Positions 9,300 through 17,410 of a stretch of DNA of 64,000 nucleotides are shown here, piece after piece (the first letter of the stretch is position 1; each line of letters starts with the position of its first letter). The notes beneath the pieces are model-generated. The model saw only the letters and a list, made by a program, of their open reading frames with translations. It was not told the origin of the DNA and ran no database searches. Source of the stretch: Tenacibaculum caenipelagi. Lineage in GTDB: Bacteria > Bacteroidota > Bacteroidia > Flavobacteriales > Flavobacteriaceae. The stretch is from NCBI RefSeq assembly GCF_004363005.1, contig NZ_SNYH01000002.1, positions 310,001-374,000 on the forward strand, read 5' to 3'. The translations under genes and the position numbers were made by a program.

Positions 9300-10415
9300 T
9301 TAATTAATAAGTTCTGCAAGCTCTTTACCTACCAAACTTCCAATGGCTACGCCCATTCCGCCTAATCGAACTCCACAAAACACATTGTTTGAAAGTTGTT
9401 TTACTATAGCTTTTTTCTGGTTTCCAACCCCCATAATCCCACTCCATCGATGCTCTATTTCTACTTTGGAATTTGGTAATATTGTTGTTTTTAAAAGTTC
9501 TTCTAATTTATTTTGAATAAGTGTTGTTTGTCCAAATTCAGTAGTTTCTTCTGCTTTAAAATCAAGATTTCTTCCCCCACCAAACAAAATTCTATCATCA
9601 ATATTCCTAAAATAATAGTAGCCTTTATCTAAGTGAAATGTTCCTTTGATATGCAAATCTTTAATCGGTTTCGTAATTAATACTTGTGCTCTTGCCGGTT
9701 GTATATTTTCTTTCAACAATTGATTTGCAAATCCGTTGGTAGCAACAAACAATTTTTTGGTGTTAAATGCAATTTGATTCGTTTGTACCTCAACTTGTTC
9801 ATTGTCTTCTATAAACTGCTCAACTTGAATATTATTTATAATTTTTATACCTGATGATACGACTTTTTCTAACAATTTTGCTACCATTTTACCTGTATCA
9901 ATCTGTCCTTCAAACTGATTGGTAATATATTGATGATGTATGTTTTGAAAACCAAACTTATTTTCTTCAATCGTAAAAACATCCGAAGAAAACAACGGTT
10001 TCAAAAGTTGGTTTATCGCTACTCTTTGCTCTAAACATGTTTCATATAATTCTGTTGTTAAGAATAATTCATATCCTTTATTTTGCTGATAATCGATGTT
10101 TTTATCACCTAATGTTTCTCTTAAAAGCTGTAATCCTTCCCAGCGCTTTTTTACCAAGCTAAAAACTTCCTCTTCGGTATGTGTGTTTAAATCATCTATG
10201 AGTTCTGATAAACTTCCGAAGCAAGCAAAACCGGCATTTTTAGTACTCGCACCTTGTGGTAACATTCCTTTCTCAAGAATTATAATTTTAGCTTTGGGGT
10301 GTTTTTCTCGCAATTGTAATGCGCAATTCAACCCAACAATTCCGCTTCCTACAACTGTAAAATCTACATTTGTAAACCACTCTTTTAACTCCCAATAACT
10401 GAAATTCAACTTCAT
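9300..10415 (-). CDS. NAD(P)/FAD-dependent oxidoreductase (DAO family)
   Basis: Flavoenzyme of the D-amino-acid oxidase/glycine oxidase fold, 371 residues from the ATG at 10415. The FAD-binding Rossmann motif VVGSGIVGLNCALQLRE is near residues 23-39, followed by the acidic ribose-binding residue in IIILEKG. The conserved GASTKNAGFACFGS segment lies near 60-75 and the C-terminal flavin contact is GVRLGGMGVAIGSLVGKELA. Such enzymes oxidise amines or amino acids; the substrate cannot be read here. The alternative ATG at 10445 would add 10 residues without a conserved pattern. The Gre-like gene follows in the same direction after 28 bp. Confidence 0.85.
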   Translation of the reverse strand: MKLNFSYWELKEWFTNVDFTVVGSGIVGLNCALQLREKHPKAKIIILEKGMLPQGASTKNAGFACFGSLSELIDDLNTHTEEEVFSLVKKRWEGLQLLRETLGDKNIDYQQNKGYELFLTTELYETCLEQRVAINQLLKPLFSSDVFTIEENKFGFQNIHHQYITNQFEGQIDTGKMVAKLLEKVVSSGIKIINNIQVEQFIEDNEQVEVQTNQIAFNTKKLFVATNGFANQLLKENIQPARAQVLITKPIKDLHIKGTFHLDKGYYYFRNIDDRILFGGGRNLDFKAEETTEFGQTTLIQNKLEELLKTTILPNSKVEIEHRWSGIMGVGNQKKAIVKQLSNNVFCGVRLGGMGVAIGSLVGKELAELIN

Positions 10416-10571
10416 ATAAATCTGATTATATTTGTGACTTGGCACATTCCTTGAGTGCTAAAAATAAACAATAAAAAGCAACTCTATGAAATGAGCCTTC
10501 TCTGTCTTTGTATTTAACTAAGGTATTTAATGGCGAATTACATCTGACCGAAAAACAATAAAATTTAACTG

Positions 10572-11036
10572 ATGAAACTAATAGGAATCTTACTACTCAC
10601 ATTTAGCTTAACACAATGCGTAAGTGTAAAAACGAAAAATACACACCCTTTTAAGATAGAATCAGCAAGTTACTATCATGTAACTGGTGGTGTAAAAGGT
10701 AGTTATAACTCTATTAACTTAATTATCAATTTCACAGCAGAAGAGTCTGTTGATTTTCAAAAAGTATATTTTCAAAACAGAATAACCAATGCTGTTGTTG
10801 AACAACATAACGATAAACAATATATCGCGGCTCGTTACAAAACCTCATCTAATGATGATCGAAAAGATCTTATTCTACATGCTGACCCCAAAGAGGAATT
10901 TGGGAATACTCCAACAGAAAAATTTCCGTTTGAATTAAAAGAAAATGAAGCTATGGTTTCTTATGTAAAAAATGAGAAAATTTACTATGTAAAAGTGGAA
11001 AATATCATAAAAAAGAGTAAGGTTTTTATGCAATAA
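10572..11036 (+). CDS. Hypothetical lipoprotein
   Basis: A 154-residue protein with a lipoprotein signal (MKLIGILLLTFSLTQC, Cys16). The mature part is beta-rich, with a possible first strand KIESASYYHVTGG and a patch VSYVKNEKIYYVKVENI near the end. I do not recognise the family. It is a single-gene unit with a strong terminator 22 bp after the stop. It is likely attached to a membrane facing the periplasm. Confidence 0.75.
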   Translation: MKLIGILLLTFSLTQCVSVKTKNTHPFKIESASYYHVTGGVKGSYNSINLIINFTAEESVDFQKVYFQNRITNAVVEQHNDKQYIAARYKTSSNDDRKDLILHADPKEEFGNTPTEKFPFELKENEAMVSYVKNEKIYYVKVENIIKKSKVFMQ

Positions 11037-11057
11037 AAACTACAATATATAACTTGA

Positions 11058-11086
11058 AAAACACCTCTTTTTGAGGTGTTTTTTAT
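11058..11086 (+). terminator. Rho-independent terminator
   Basis: A 10-bp stem AAAACACCTC / GAGGTGTTTT with a five-T loop and a T run follows the lipoprotein gene. Confidence 0.9.
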
Positions 11087-11131
11087 TTTTGGCACGTAAT
11101 TTGAAAACGGATAAGCATAACCATAAAACGA

Positions 11132-12061
11132 ATGCTTATGAAACGTATAAAATTACTTTTATTACTACTTATTAGTGGTGTAACACTTACGTCGTGTGTT
11201 GTGAGAAATGATATTGTTGATGATGGTTTTTCATTACGTCAATATATTTCAAGTTACGATTTATGGTATGTAGATTATCACAAAACAACAGGTACAGGTG
11301 ATGTTCCTTTTTTATCAAGAGCATTTACTATTTCTTTTTTAAACGGAACCATGTATGCAAACAACAATATTGTTGATATAGGCAAAACAGGAAATGGTTT
11401 AGGAATTGCTGTTGGAAGTTACGGTACCTTTGGAACCGTTTTAGAAACTAGACACGATATTGATGGTTACTATGAGTTTGACGTTGTGCAACTTTCTAGT
11501 AACAGAATTAGAATTGATGATTTATCGCAAAACGTTAGTTACTATTTAGTTGGATATCAAAGAAATACTTTTGATTATGACATGCTATTTTATGACAATA
11601 TTGAGTATTTCTTACAAGAGTATATAGCTTGGGAGAGAACAGGTGCTTCAGGAGGAACATCAAACCCGTTTGATTATGAACATTATTTACAATTTACTCC
11701 TGAAAATGACGTAACTTTCTACTCTTCACACGATCCTTTTGGCACAAATATTGATAACATTAATTGGGATTTTACTGGAGGCTATATTGTTCAAAATGTT
11801 CAGGGTGAACAAAATTTAAAATATTTAACACTTAATTATGATAACGGAGATACTGAAGAGTTTGACTTAACCGTTATAAATGACGAAACGATAGAGTTAT
11901 ATCATATAGGCTCTGGAACAACATATATCTTCTCTGGAAGAGGGTTTATACAATACTTAAAAGGAGAAAAAACAAGTACTTCAAAACCAACTGTAAGGAA
12001 TAGTGGTAGAAAACGTACTAAGATTGAAAGAGAAACAGTTCCGAAAAGGACATTAAAATAA
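11132..12061 (+). CDS. Hypothetical lipoprotein with two lipocalin-like halves
   Basis: A 309-residue lipoprotein with its lipobox at LTSCVVRND (Cys22). The body holds two similar beta-rich blocks: one reads SYDLWYVDYHKTTGTGDVPFLSRAFTISFLNGTMYANN with NRIRIDD later, the other reads QYLQF-type strands and TFYSS with TIELYHIGSGTTYIF near the end, suggesting two lipocalin-like barrels. The C terminus is basic (RKRTKIERETVPKRTLK). A start six bases later, at 11138, is possible. Function is unknown. It ends in a strong terminator and appears to be a single-gene unit. Confidence 0.75.
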   Translation: MLMKRIKLLLLLLISGVTLTSCVVRNDIVDDGFSLRQYISSYDLWYVDYHKTTGTGDVPFLSRAFTISFLNGTMYANNNIVDIGKTGNGLGIAVGSYGTFGTVLETRHDIDGYYEFDVVQLSSNRIRIDDLSQNVSYYLVGYQRNTFDYDMLFYDNIEYFLQEYIAWERTGASGGTSNPFDYEHYLQFTPENDVTFYSSHDPFGTNIDNINWDFTGGYIVQNVQGEQNLKYLTLNYDNGDTEEFDLTVINDETIELYHIGSGTTYIFSGRGFIQYLKGEKTSTSKPTVRNSGRKRTKIERETVPKRTLK

Positions 12062-12108
12062 AGTTTGGTTAGTTGATTTTTGGTTGGTGTAGTTACCAAC
12101 CGAAAGGG

Positions 12109-12133
12109 AACCGCCCCATTGGGGCGGTTTTTC
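12109..12133 (+). terminator. Rho-independent terminator
   Basis: The GC-rich 9-bp stem AACCGCCCC / GGGGCGGTT and a T run. A second small hairpin (GGTTGGT...ACCAACC, 12082-12101) lies just before it. Confidence 0.92.
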
Positions 12134-12189
12134 ATTTTATAATAGTAGCTTAACATAAAAAACTTTACCTTTATACAAAACAAAAAACC

Positions 12190-12945
12190 ATGCAACAAAC
12201 TGCTTTAATTACAGGAGCAACCTCAGGTATTGGTAAGGCAACCGCTCAACTTTTTGCAAAAAATAACATCAACTTAATTATTTGTGGCAGACGTATTGAA
12301 AAGCTACAAAAATTACAACAAGAATTATCAGTATTTACTAAAGTACACATCCTACAGTTTGATGTTCGCTATAATGAAGAAGTACAAAATGCTATCAATA
12401 GTTTACCTAGTGATTTCAAACAAATTGATATTCTTATCAACAATGCTGGTAATGCACATGGATTAGATAGTATTCAAAACGGAAATATTGATGACTGGGA
12501 TGCTATGATAGACGGAAACGTAAAGGGGCTTTTATATGTTTCAAAAGCTGTTATTCCTCAAATGGTCGAACGAAACAACGGATTTATCTTAAATATCGGC
12601 TCTATTGCAGGAAAAGAAGTGTATCCTAACGGAAATGTGTATTGTGCGTCAAAGTTCGCTGTAAACGCTTTAAACAAAGGAATGCGTATTGATTTGAATC
12701 AACATAACATTCGCGTGTGTGCTATTCACCCAGGATTGGTAGAAACCGAATTTTCTGAGGTTCGTTTTAAAGGAGACTCTGAAAAAGCTAAGACCGTGTA
12801 TCAAGGTTACAAAGCACTACAACCTGAAGATATTGCAGATATCATTCATTTTGTAGTTACACGCCCATATCATGTAAATATTGAAGATTTAATCGTATAT
12901 CCAACAGCGCAAGCTAGTGCAACTATTGTGAACAAAAATGCTTAA
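12190..12945 (+). CDS. SDR-family NAD(P)-dependent oxidoreductase (YdfG-like)
   Basis: Classical short-chain dehydrogenase of 251 residues, the normal size. The cofactor motif TGATSGIGKA is at residues 8-17, with basic CGRRIEK after strand 2 suggesting NADP(H), then LINNAGNAHG near 85-94, the catalytic Ser in GSIAGKE near 137 and YCASK near 151-155, followed by CAIHPGLVETEF. The pattern is closest to YdfG/L-allo-threonine dehydrogenases acting on 3-hydroxy acids; substrate is inferred. The next gene starts 3 bp after its stop, from a GTG. Confidence 0.9.
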   Translation: MQQTALITGATSGIGKATAQLFAKNNINLIICGRRIEKLQKLQQELSVFTKVHILQFDVRYNEEVQNAINSLPSDFKQIDILINNAGNAHGLDSIQNGNIDDWDAMIDGNVKGLLYVSKAVIPQMVERNNGFILNIGSIAGKEVYPNGNVYCASKFAVNALNKGMRIDLNQHNIRVCAIHPGLVETEFSEVRFKGDSEKAKTVYQGYKALQPEDIADIIHFVVTRPYHVNIEDLIVYPTAQASATIVNKNA

Positions 12946-12948
12946 GTT

Positions 12949-14088
12949 GTGATTAACAAACGTCTTTTAATTAAAAACTTGCTGTCTCATAACGACGAAA
13001 ACAGTTTTTATGATAAAAAGCAAAAATTATCCTTAGGGTCAAAAGAAGGAAAGGCAAAATTTATAAAACACATTTGTGCACTTTCTAACTCAAACCCTAA
13101 AAACAACTCGTACATTGTCATTGGTATTGAAGATGAGAAAAATAAAATTATTGGTGTAGATTTTTACGATGATAGTAAAATTCAAAATTTGGTAAATGCC
13201 TATTTGAACAACCCTCCAAAAATAGAATATGAAAATGTTCCTTTTCCTCGTTTACAACGTCATAAAGTAATTGGGTTAGTAACTATTTACCCTAATAACT
13301 TAGTTACTTCATTAGCAAAAAACGCATGGAAATACCGTAAAGGAACTGTATTTTATCGCAGGGGTAGCAACTCTATGCCTGCCGAAGGTGTTTTTGAACT
13401 AAAAAGCGTAAACAAAGAACTTGTTGAAGCAATTGAAAAAAATGCCAGCAACAATATCAAACTTACGCTTGATGGTGTTTTCGATTTTATTGATAGACAT
13501 AAACCAGAGTACAATCCGCAATACAAAGTATTTAACGAGCAATTTGTGTTATGTTGGGCTGGAAAGAGAAAACTGATTAATGACGAAGAATTTTTTACAC
13601 GAGTAGATATTGAATTGATAAACGAACAAGTTCGTTTGTTTTTTTCTTCGTTAGATGATGTGCAAATTAGCTATAACGAGCAATCGTTTATTATTACCGA
13701 ATACATCGTACTAGGGATTGATAAAAGCGAAAAACGCTATCCGTTAGAAAAAACCATCATCAATTTTAAAGATAACGGAAAGCACGATATCGTTACAGAG
13801 TTTTTGTTTGAGGCTCCTCAATACGATAAAAATATTTTACAACACATTTACAACAACAATAACTGTATCGTTACTAAAATTATAAAAAACAAACCGCTTT
13901 CGGTTACAGAGCACGAAGATGTATTTAGGCTTCCTACCTCCTACTTAATTTGCTATTTAAACGGATTTTTAAATGCTCCGTTACAACTTAAAAAAGCAAA
14001 AAACTATATTAAAAACTTAGAAGATAAAACCACCTATATCAAATATAAAGAAGCGATGCGTGTGCTTAGGAAAGTGACGTATAATTAG
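12949..14088 (+). CDS. AlbA_2 (Schlafen-type) domain ATP-binding protein
   Basis: A 379-residue cytoplasmic protein. The N-terminal 130 residues form an AlbA_2 / Schlafen-like domain: KQKLSLGSKEGKAKFIKH, then ALSNSNPKNNSYIVIGIED, and KGTVFYRRGSNSMPAE. These domains occur in putative nucleic-acid-binding or ATP-binding regulators and in some defence proteins. The rest has no family I recognise. The start is a GTG 3 bp after the SDR stop (in-frame TAA at 12943), so expression is probably coupled to the SDR gene. No partner suggests a defence role here. Confidence 0.82.
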   Translation: MINKRLLIKNLLSHNDENSFYDKKQKLSLGSKEGKAKFIKHICALSNSNPKNNSYIVIGIEDEKNKIIGVDFYDDSKIQNLVNAYLNNPPKIEYENVPFPRLQRHKVIGLVTIYPNNLVTSLAKNAWKYRKGTVFYRRGSNSMPAEGVFELKSVNKELVEAIEKNASNNIKLTLDGVFDFIDRHKPEYNPQYKVFNEQFVLCWAGKRKLINDEEFFTRVDIELINEQVRLFFSSLDDVQISYNEQSFIITEYIVLGIDKSEKRYPLEKTIINFKDNGKHDIVTEFLFEAPQYDKNILQHIYNNNNCIVTKIIKNKPLSVTEHEDVFRLPTSYLICYLNGFLNAPLQLKKAKNYIKNLEDKTTYIKYKEAMRVLRKVTYN

Positions 14089-14124
14089 ATAAGTTTTACT
14101 TGAATTTATGGTTATATATGACCT

Positions 14125-14514
14125 TTAATTTATTTTTTCGAATTTTTGAGAATATCCTTCATTTGAAATGAAATTCAAAATCAGATACTGATTACTTAAT
14201 TCAAAACTAATTGTTGTTATATTAGGGTTTTGACAATCAGTTGTTATAGTATTATTCTCATACGTCCCAGAATTTATTATTTCATCTGAGTATGGTTCAC
14301 ATAGAGAACTATTAGTTGTCAAAGTTCCATCACTTTTAAACTCAATAGTTTTATTACCTTCTACTGGTTCGAAAGTTCCGCTCCTATCTCCTGGATCAGC
14401 TAAAACCTCAATTAATTTCCATTTTCCTATCAACTCTGTTTCAAAACTATTTTGGTCATTACTACAGGAAAACATTAGTCCAATAGATAATAAAAGTAAT
14501 ATTTGCTTTTTCAT
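14125..14514 (-). CDS. Lipocalin-like lipoprotein
   Basis: A 129-residue lipoprotein (MKKQILLLLSIGLMFSC, Cys17). The mature part matches the lipocalin-like pattern of Bacteroidota: ELIGKWKLIEVLADPG, then KTIEFKSDGTLTTNSSLC and SGTYENNTIT, ending LILNFISNEGYSQKFEKI. It probably forms a small beta barrel on a membrane; ligand unknown. Its upstream DNA carries a -35/-10 pair identical in spacing to that of the sigma operon at 22.8 kb, so the gene is probably a member of that ECF regulon. Confidence 0.82.
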   Translation of the reverse strand: MKKQILLLLSIGLMFSCSNDQNSFETELIGKWKLIEVLADPGDRSGTFEPVEGNKTIEFKSDGTLTTNSSLCEPYSDEIINSGTYENNTITTDCQNPNITTISFELSNQYLILNFISNEGYSQKFEKIN

Positions 14515-14536
14515 GTTTTTTAGGTTTTTATTTAAC

Positions 14537-14572
14537 TATTAGATGTTTAATTATGTAAAAGGTTGCGTTACA
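14537..14572 (-). promoter_or_regulatory. ECF-type promoter shared with the 22.8 kb sigma operon
   Basis: On the minus strand GTAACGCAACCTTTT is followed after 11 bp by CATCTAATAG, about 25 bp before the lipoprotein start. The same two blocks, with the same 11-bp spacer and one changed base in each, lie upstream of the lipoprotein-sigma operon. GTAAC-type -35 and CATCT-type -10 boxes resemble known ECF promoters. Confidence 0.7.
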
Positions 14573-14669
14573 TTGTTTATAACATGATTAAGAATATACT
14601 TTCATTTATGATTTATATTCTCCGATTACCAATTATTCTAAAATAATTAAAACCAATCTATTATTTCAA

Positions 14670-15401
14670 TTATCTCAACACTAGTTGAACAATCGTAACA
14701 ACTCCTATTAATAAAATAAAAGATAAAGACAGTTTTCTAAATTTAGATTGTGGTATGTATACTAGTATTTTCTTTCCTATAAATGATCCCACCAGTCCTA
14801 TTACAAATAAAAAAGGAACATATTTTAAATCATGCTCGTGAATGTAGCCGTTTTGATAGTATACAAAGGTTCTTGAAAAGTCTATCATAAAGTCTATAAA
14901 AGCTGAAGTCGCTATAAATACACTTTTTTCTAAATTAAAAGCAGCCATTGTTAACCCTCTTATGGCTCCTCCTGTTCCTAACAGTCCTGCCGAAAACCCT
15001 GAGAAAGAACCTCCTATAATGGCATTTTTTCTATTAGGTGAGATAGTAAACTTGTTTTTAATGAGGAAGAAGGCACTAAACCCTACCAAGAAGACTCCTA
15101 AAAATATTTCTAAATACGAGCTATTTAAAAGTTTTGATAACACTCCTCCTACAATCACAAAAGCGACTGAAGGAATTCCTATGTTTATCAATAGTTTTTT
15201 ATCTAGCCCTTTCTTAAATAAAAAGATTTTACTGAGGTTACTCGACAAATGAAAGATAGCTGTAAGCCCCAAAACAGAATAAAAATCGAAATAAAAATTT
15301 CCTAAGGGAACAAAAAAAACAGACGAGCCAAAGCCGCCTATTGTTCCAATAACTTCAGCAATTAAAGCTAACACTAAAAATATGAAGTTAATATCTTTCA
15401 T
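14670..15401 (-). CDS. TSUP-family (TauE/SafE) membrane permease
   Basis: A 243-residue integral membrane protein with about eight hydrophobic segments, the size of TSUP transporters that move sulfite, sulfonates or organic acids. The two family repeats are visible: GTIGGFGSSVFFVPLG near residues 19-34 and SFSGFSAGLLGTGGAIRGL near 133-151, each in the turn after the first helix of its half. It begins 7 bp after a cyclase-family gene in the same direction, so the two are probably co-transcribed. The substrate is unknown. Confidence 0.87.
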   Translation of the reverse strand: MKDINFIFLVLALIAEVIGTIGGFGSSVFFVPLGNFYFDFYSVLGLTAIFHLSSNLSKIFLFKKGLDKKLLINIGIPSVAFVIVGGVLSKLLNSSYLEIFLGVFLVGFSAFFLIKNKFTISPNRKNAIIGGSFSGFSAGLLGTGGAIRGLTMAAFNLEKSVFIATSAFIDFMIDFSRTFVYYQNGYIHEHDLKYVPFLFVIGLVGSFIGKKILVYIPQSKFRKLSLSFILLIGVVTIVQLVLR

Positions 15402-15408
15402 CGCATTT

Positions 15409-16170
15409 TTATTCTAACATCGCTACCACTCTTGCGGGTGCTGCAGAAGCGCCTACTATTTTTAAAGGAAACACCGCTACTTTAAATCCTGTTAAGGGCA
15501 AAGCGTCTAGATTTACCAACTGTTCCATATGGCAATATTCTTTATTTTGTCCTACCAAATGTCCTTCCCAAAACAATTCAGAATTATTGGTTTCTTTTGC
15601 TTTTTGAATCATGTACGGAAGTGGTAAATCCCAACCCCAAGAATCAATTCCCATTACTTTAATTCCTTTATCAATCAACCACTCAGTAGCTTTTGCACTT
15701 ACTCCCGTACCTTTTTTATGAAAATCTTTCGTCCCGTTAAATTTATCACGACCTGTTTTAATTAACACAATCATGTTTGGTTGTATTTCTAACTGGTTTT
15801 CTTGTAAAAACTGTTGAATGTCTTCAACTGTAATAGGATCAAAATCTACCTTATGTTTCATATCAATCACAATACCGTCTCCATAACACCAATCTAAAGG
15901 AACCTCATCAATCGTTTTTGCTTTTTCTCCATTTACTGTTGGAGAATAATGCCACGGCGCATCTATATGGGTCGTTGAATGCACTCCCATTTTTTGAATT
16001 GTATCATCTGCCCAACCTGTAAAATTTTTAGGAAAAAGTTTGAATGGTAATCCTAAAATTCTAATCAGCCATTTTGCTTTATGATGTGGTTTATGCTTTA
16101 TTTTAACTTTCATAAACCAAGGATCTTGTTTATTGTACTGAATAGGTTTGGATAGGTCGATGATTTTCAT
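15409..16170 (-). CDS. Cyclase family protein (kynurenine formamidase-like)
   Basis: A 253-residue metal-dependent hydrolase of the PF04199 cyclase family. The metal motif appears as HSTTHIDAPWHYSP near residues 65-78, where the His and Asp residues are ligands. The central pattern GVSAKATEWLIDKGIKVMGIDSWG and the final GASAAPARVVAML are typical of kynurenine formamidases and related amide hydrolases. It is followed after 7 bp by a TSUP permease, suggesting a small uptake or export and breakdown unit. No tryptophan degradation genes are near, so the substrate is left open. Confidence 0.87.
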   Translation of the reverse strand: MKIIDLSKPIQYNKQDPWFMKVKIKHKPHHKAKWLIRILGLPFKLFPKNFTGWADDTIQKMGVHSTTHIDAPWHYSPTVNGEKAKTIDEVPLDWCYGDGIVIDMKHKVDFDPITVEDIQQFLQENQLEIQPNMIVLIKTGRDKFNGTKDFHKKGTGVSAKATEWLIDKGIKVMGIDSWGWDLPLPYMIQKAKETNNSELFWEGHLVGQNKEYCHMEQLVNLDALPLTGFKVAVFPLKIVGASAAPARVVAMLE

Positions 16171-16202
16171 AGTAAAGTTTAGTTGCTCCTAACAAAGATA
16201 AA

Positions 16203-16235
16203 AGAAAAAACCCTCACAAAAATTGAGGGATTTTT
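16203..16235 (-). terminator. Terminator after the HhH membrane-anchored protein
   Basis: On the minus strand the stem CCCTCA / TGAGGG is followed by a T run, just after the stop of the 16243-16761 gene and before the cyclase gene. Confidence 0.8.
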
Positions 16236-16242
16236 ACAATTA

Positions 16243-16761
16243 TTAAGCTTTTCCACCACCTAGATTATCTTGCCAATCTTTAAGTTCTTGCCATTTACCT
16301 TCATAAGCTAGTTTTGCTTGTTTTGGCCAGGTGTTTGGTTTATGTACTTTGTAACGTTCTCCTCCACTGTTTAATACCTCTTGACATTTTGCTACTGACG
16401 TTTCACCCAGGGCTTTCCATGTGTTAATTCCGAAGTTATGGAAAAGTCCTTCTATTTTAGGTCCGATCCCTTCCACTATTTTTAAATCATTTTCTTTTAT
16501 TTTTTTCCCTAGAATCGCTTTAGCAAGAGTTGCATCAAAAGATATAAATACACTTGATTCTTTTGCTAATTTTAAATCTGTTTCTAATATTAATCTACTT
16601 TCTTTACAATTTCTTAGGCTAGATTCTAACTTTGCGATTTTATTTTTTAAAAGAACTTTCTCATTTCCGTTTTTGTTTTTACTCAACAATTTTCCTAATA
16701 AATAGCCTAATATAGCAGAAACGACTCCTACTACTAATGGAATTAATATACTCCAATTCAT
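16243..16761 (-). CDS. Membrane-anchored helix-hairpin-helix protein
   Basis: A 172-residue protein with one N-terminal transmembrane segment (ILIPLVVGVVSAILGYLLG, residues 4-22), a charged coiled-coil stretch to about residue 75, and a helix-hairpin-helix-like domain, LKIVEGIGPKIEGLFHNFGI, near 97-116, then VAKCQEVLNSGGERYKVHKPNTWPKQAKLA. This domain is frequent in Bacteroidota envelope proteins; in other proteins it binds DNA or RNA, but here its role is unknown. It faces the cytoplasm if the anchor is N-out, which cannot be decided. Confidence 0.75.
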   Translation of the reverse strand: MNWSILIPLVVGVVSAILGYLLGKLLSKNKNGNEKVLLKNKIAKLESSLRNCKESRLILETDLKLAKESSVFISFDATLAKAILGKKIKENDLKIVEGIGPKIEGLFHNFGINTWKALGETSVAKCQEVLNSGGERYKVHKPNTWPKQAKLAYEGKWQELKDWQDNLGGGKA

Positions 16762-16887
16762 AATTCTGTTTTTTAAGTTTGATTTAGTTAATTAAAATAT
16801 TGATTGTTAATTTATTAAAAATTATTTAATCTGTTAAGAGATTTTTAAGAGCTTATCTTAATTAATTGTTAAGTCTCATTTTTTATT

Positions 16888-16916
16888 GAAACGTTTTTTT
16901 TTTATAGACGTCTTTT
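16888..16916 (+). promoter_or_regulatory. Possible ECF-type promoter of the ankyrin gene
   Basis: GAAAC at 16888-16892 and ACGTCT at 16908-16913 are separated by the same distance as GTAAC and ACGTCT before the 55-residue protein gene at 40.8 kb. The motif lies about 40 bp before the start. Confidence 0.5.
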
Positions 16917-16954
16917 AGCTGTAACCTAATCTTAAAAAAACAAAACTTAACATC

Positions 16955-17335
16955 ATGAAAAAATTTGTATTAACTGCTTTAGCAATCGCTTTATCTTTTG
17001 GAACTATTACCGCTTCAACTTCATACGAAGCACCTGTTAAAACTACCTTAGAATACCCTAACGTAAGTACTTTTTGTAAATTAATTAGGGCTGGAAACTT
17101 TGAGGCTGTAAAGGCTATGGTTGAAAACGGAACGGATATTAATAGAAAATCTACCGGATTAACTCCTTTAATGTTTGCTGCTAGATATAACAAAGCAGAT
17201 ATTGTTCAGTTATTAATTGATAACGGAGCCAAGCTAAAAGTAAAATCTGAAAAAGGATATACTGCCTTAGAATATGCTAAAATGTCAAAAGCACACGAAG
17301 CCTATAAAGTTATTGCTGCTGCTTTAGAAAAATAA
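16955..17335 (+). CDS. Secreted ankyrin-repeat protein
   Basis: A 126-residue protein with a cleavable signal peptide (MKKFVLTALAIALSFGTITAS) and about three ankyrin repeats, the clearest being GLTPLMFAARYNKADIVQLL and GYTALEYAKMSKAHEAYKVI. Ankyrin repeats mediate protein contacts; the periplasmic location follows from the signal peptide. It is a single gene with a strong bidirectional terminator downstream and an ECF-like motif upstream, so it may be stress-induced. Partner unknown. Confidence 0.87.
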   Translation: MKKFVLTALAIALSFGTITASTSYEAPVKTTLEYPNVSTFCKLIRAGNFEAVKAMVENGTDINRKSTGLTPLMFAARYNKADIVQLLIDNGAKLKVKSEKGYTALEYAKMSKAHEAYKVIAAALEK

Positions 17336-17356
17336 TTATTTAAATTTTATATAAAG

Positions 17357-17388
17357 AAAAAGTCACATCATAATGATGTGACTTTTTT
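17357..17388. terminator. Bidirectional terminator
   Basis: A 13-bp stem AAAAGTCACATCA / TGATGTGACTTTT with flanking A and T runs, between the converging ankyrin and aldehyde dehydrogenase genes. Confidence 0.92.
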
Positions 17389-17410
17389 ATATTTTGAAAA
17401 CTGTGTTTTC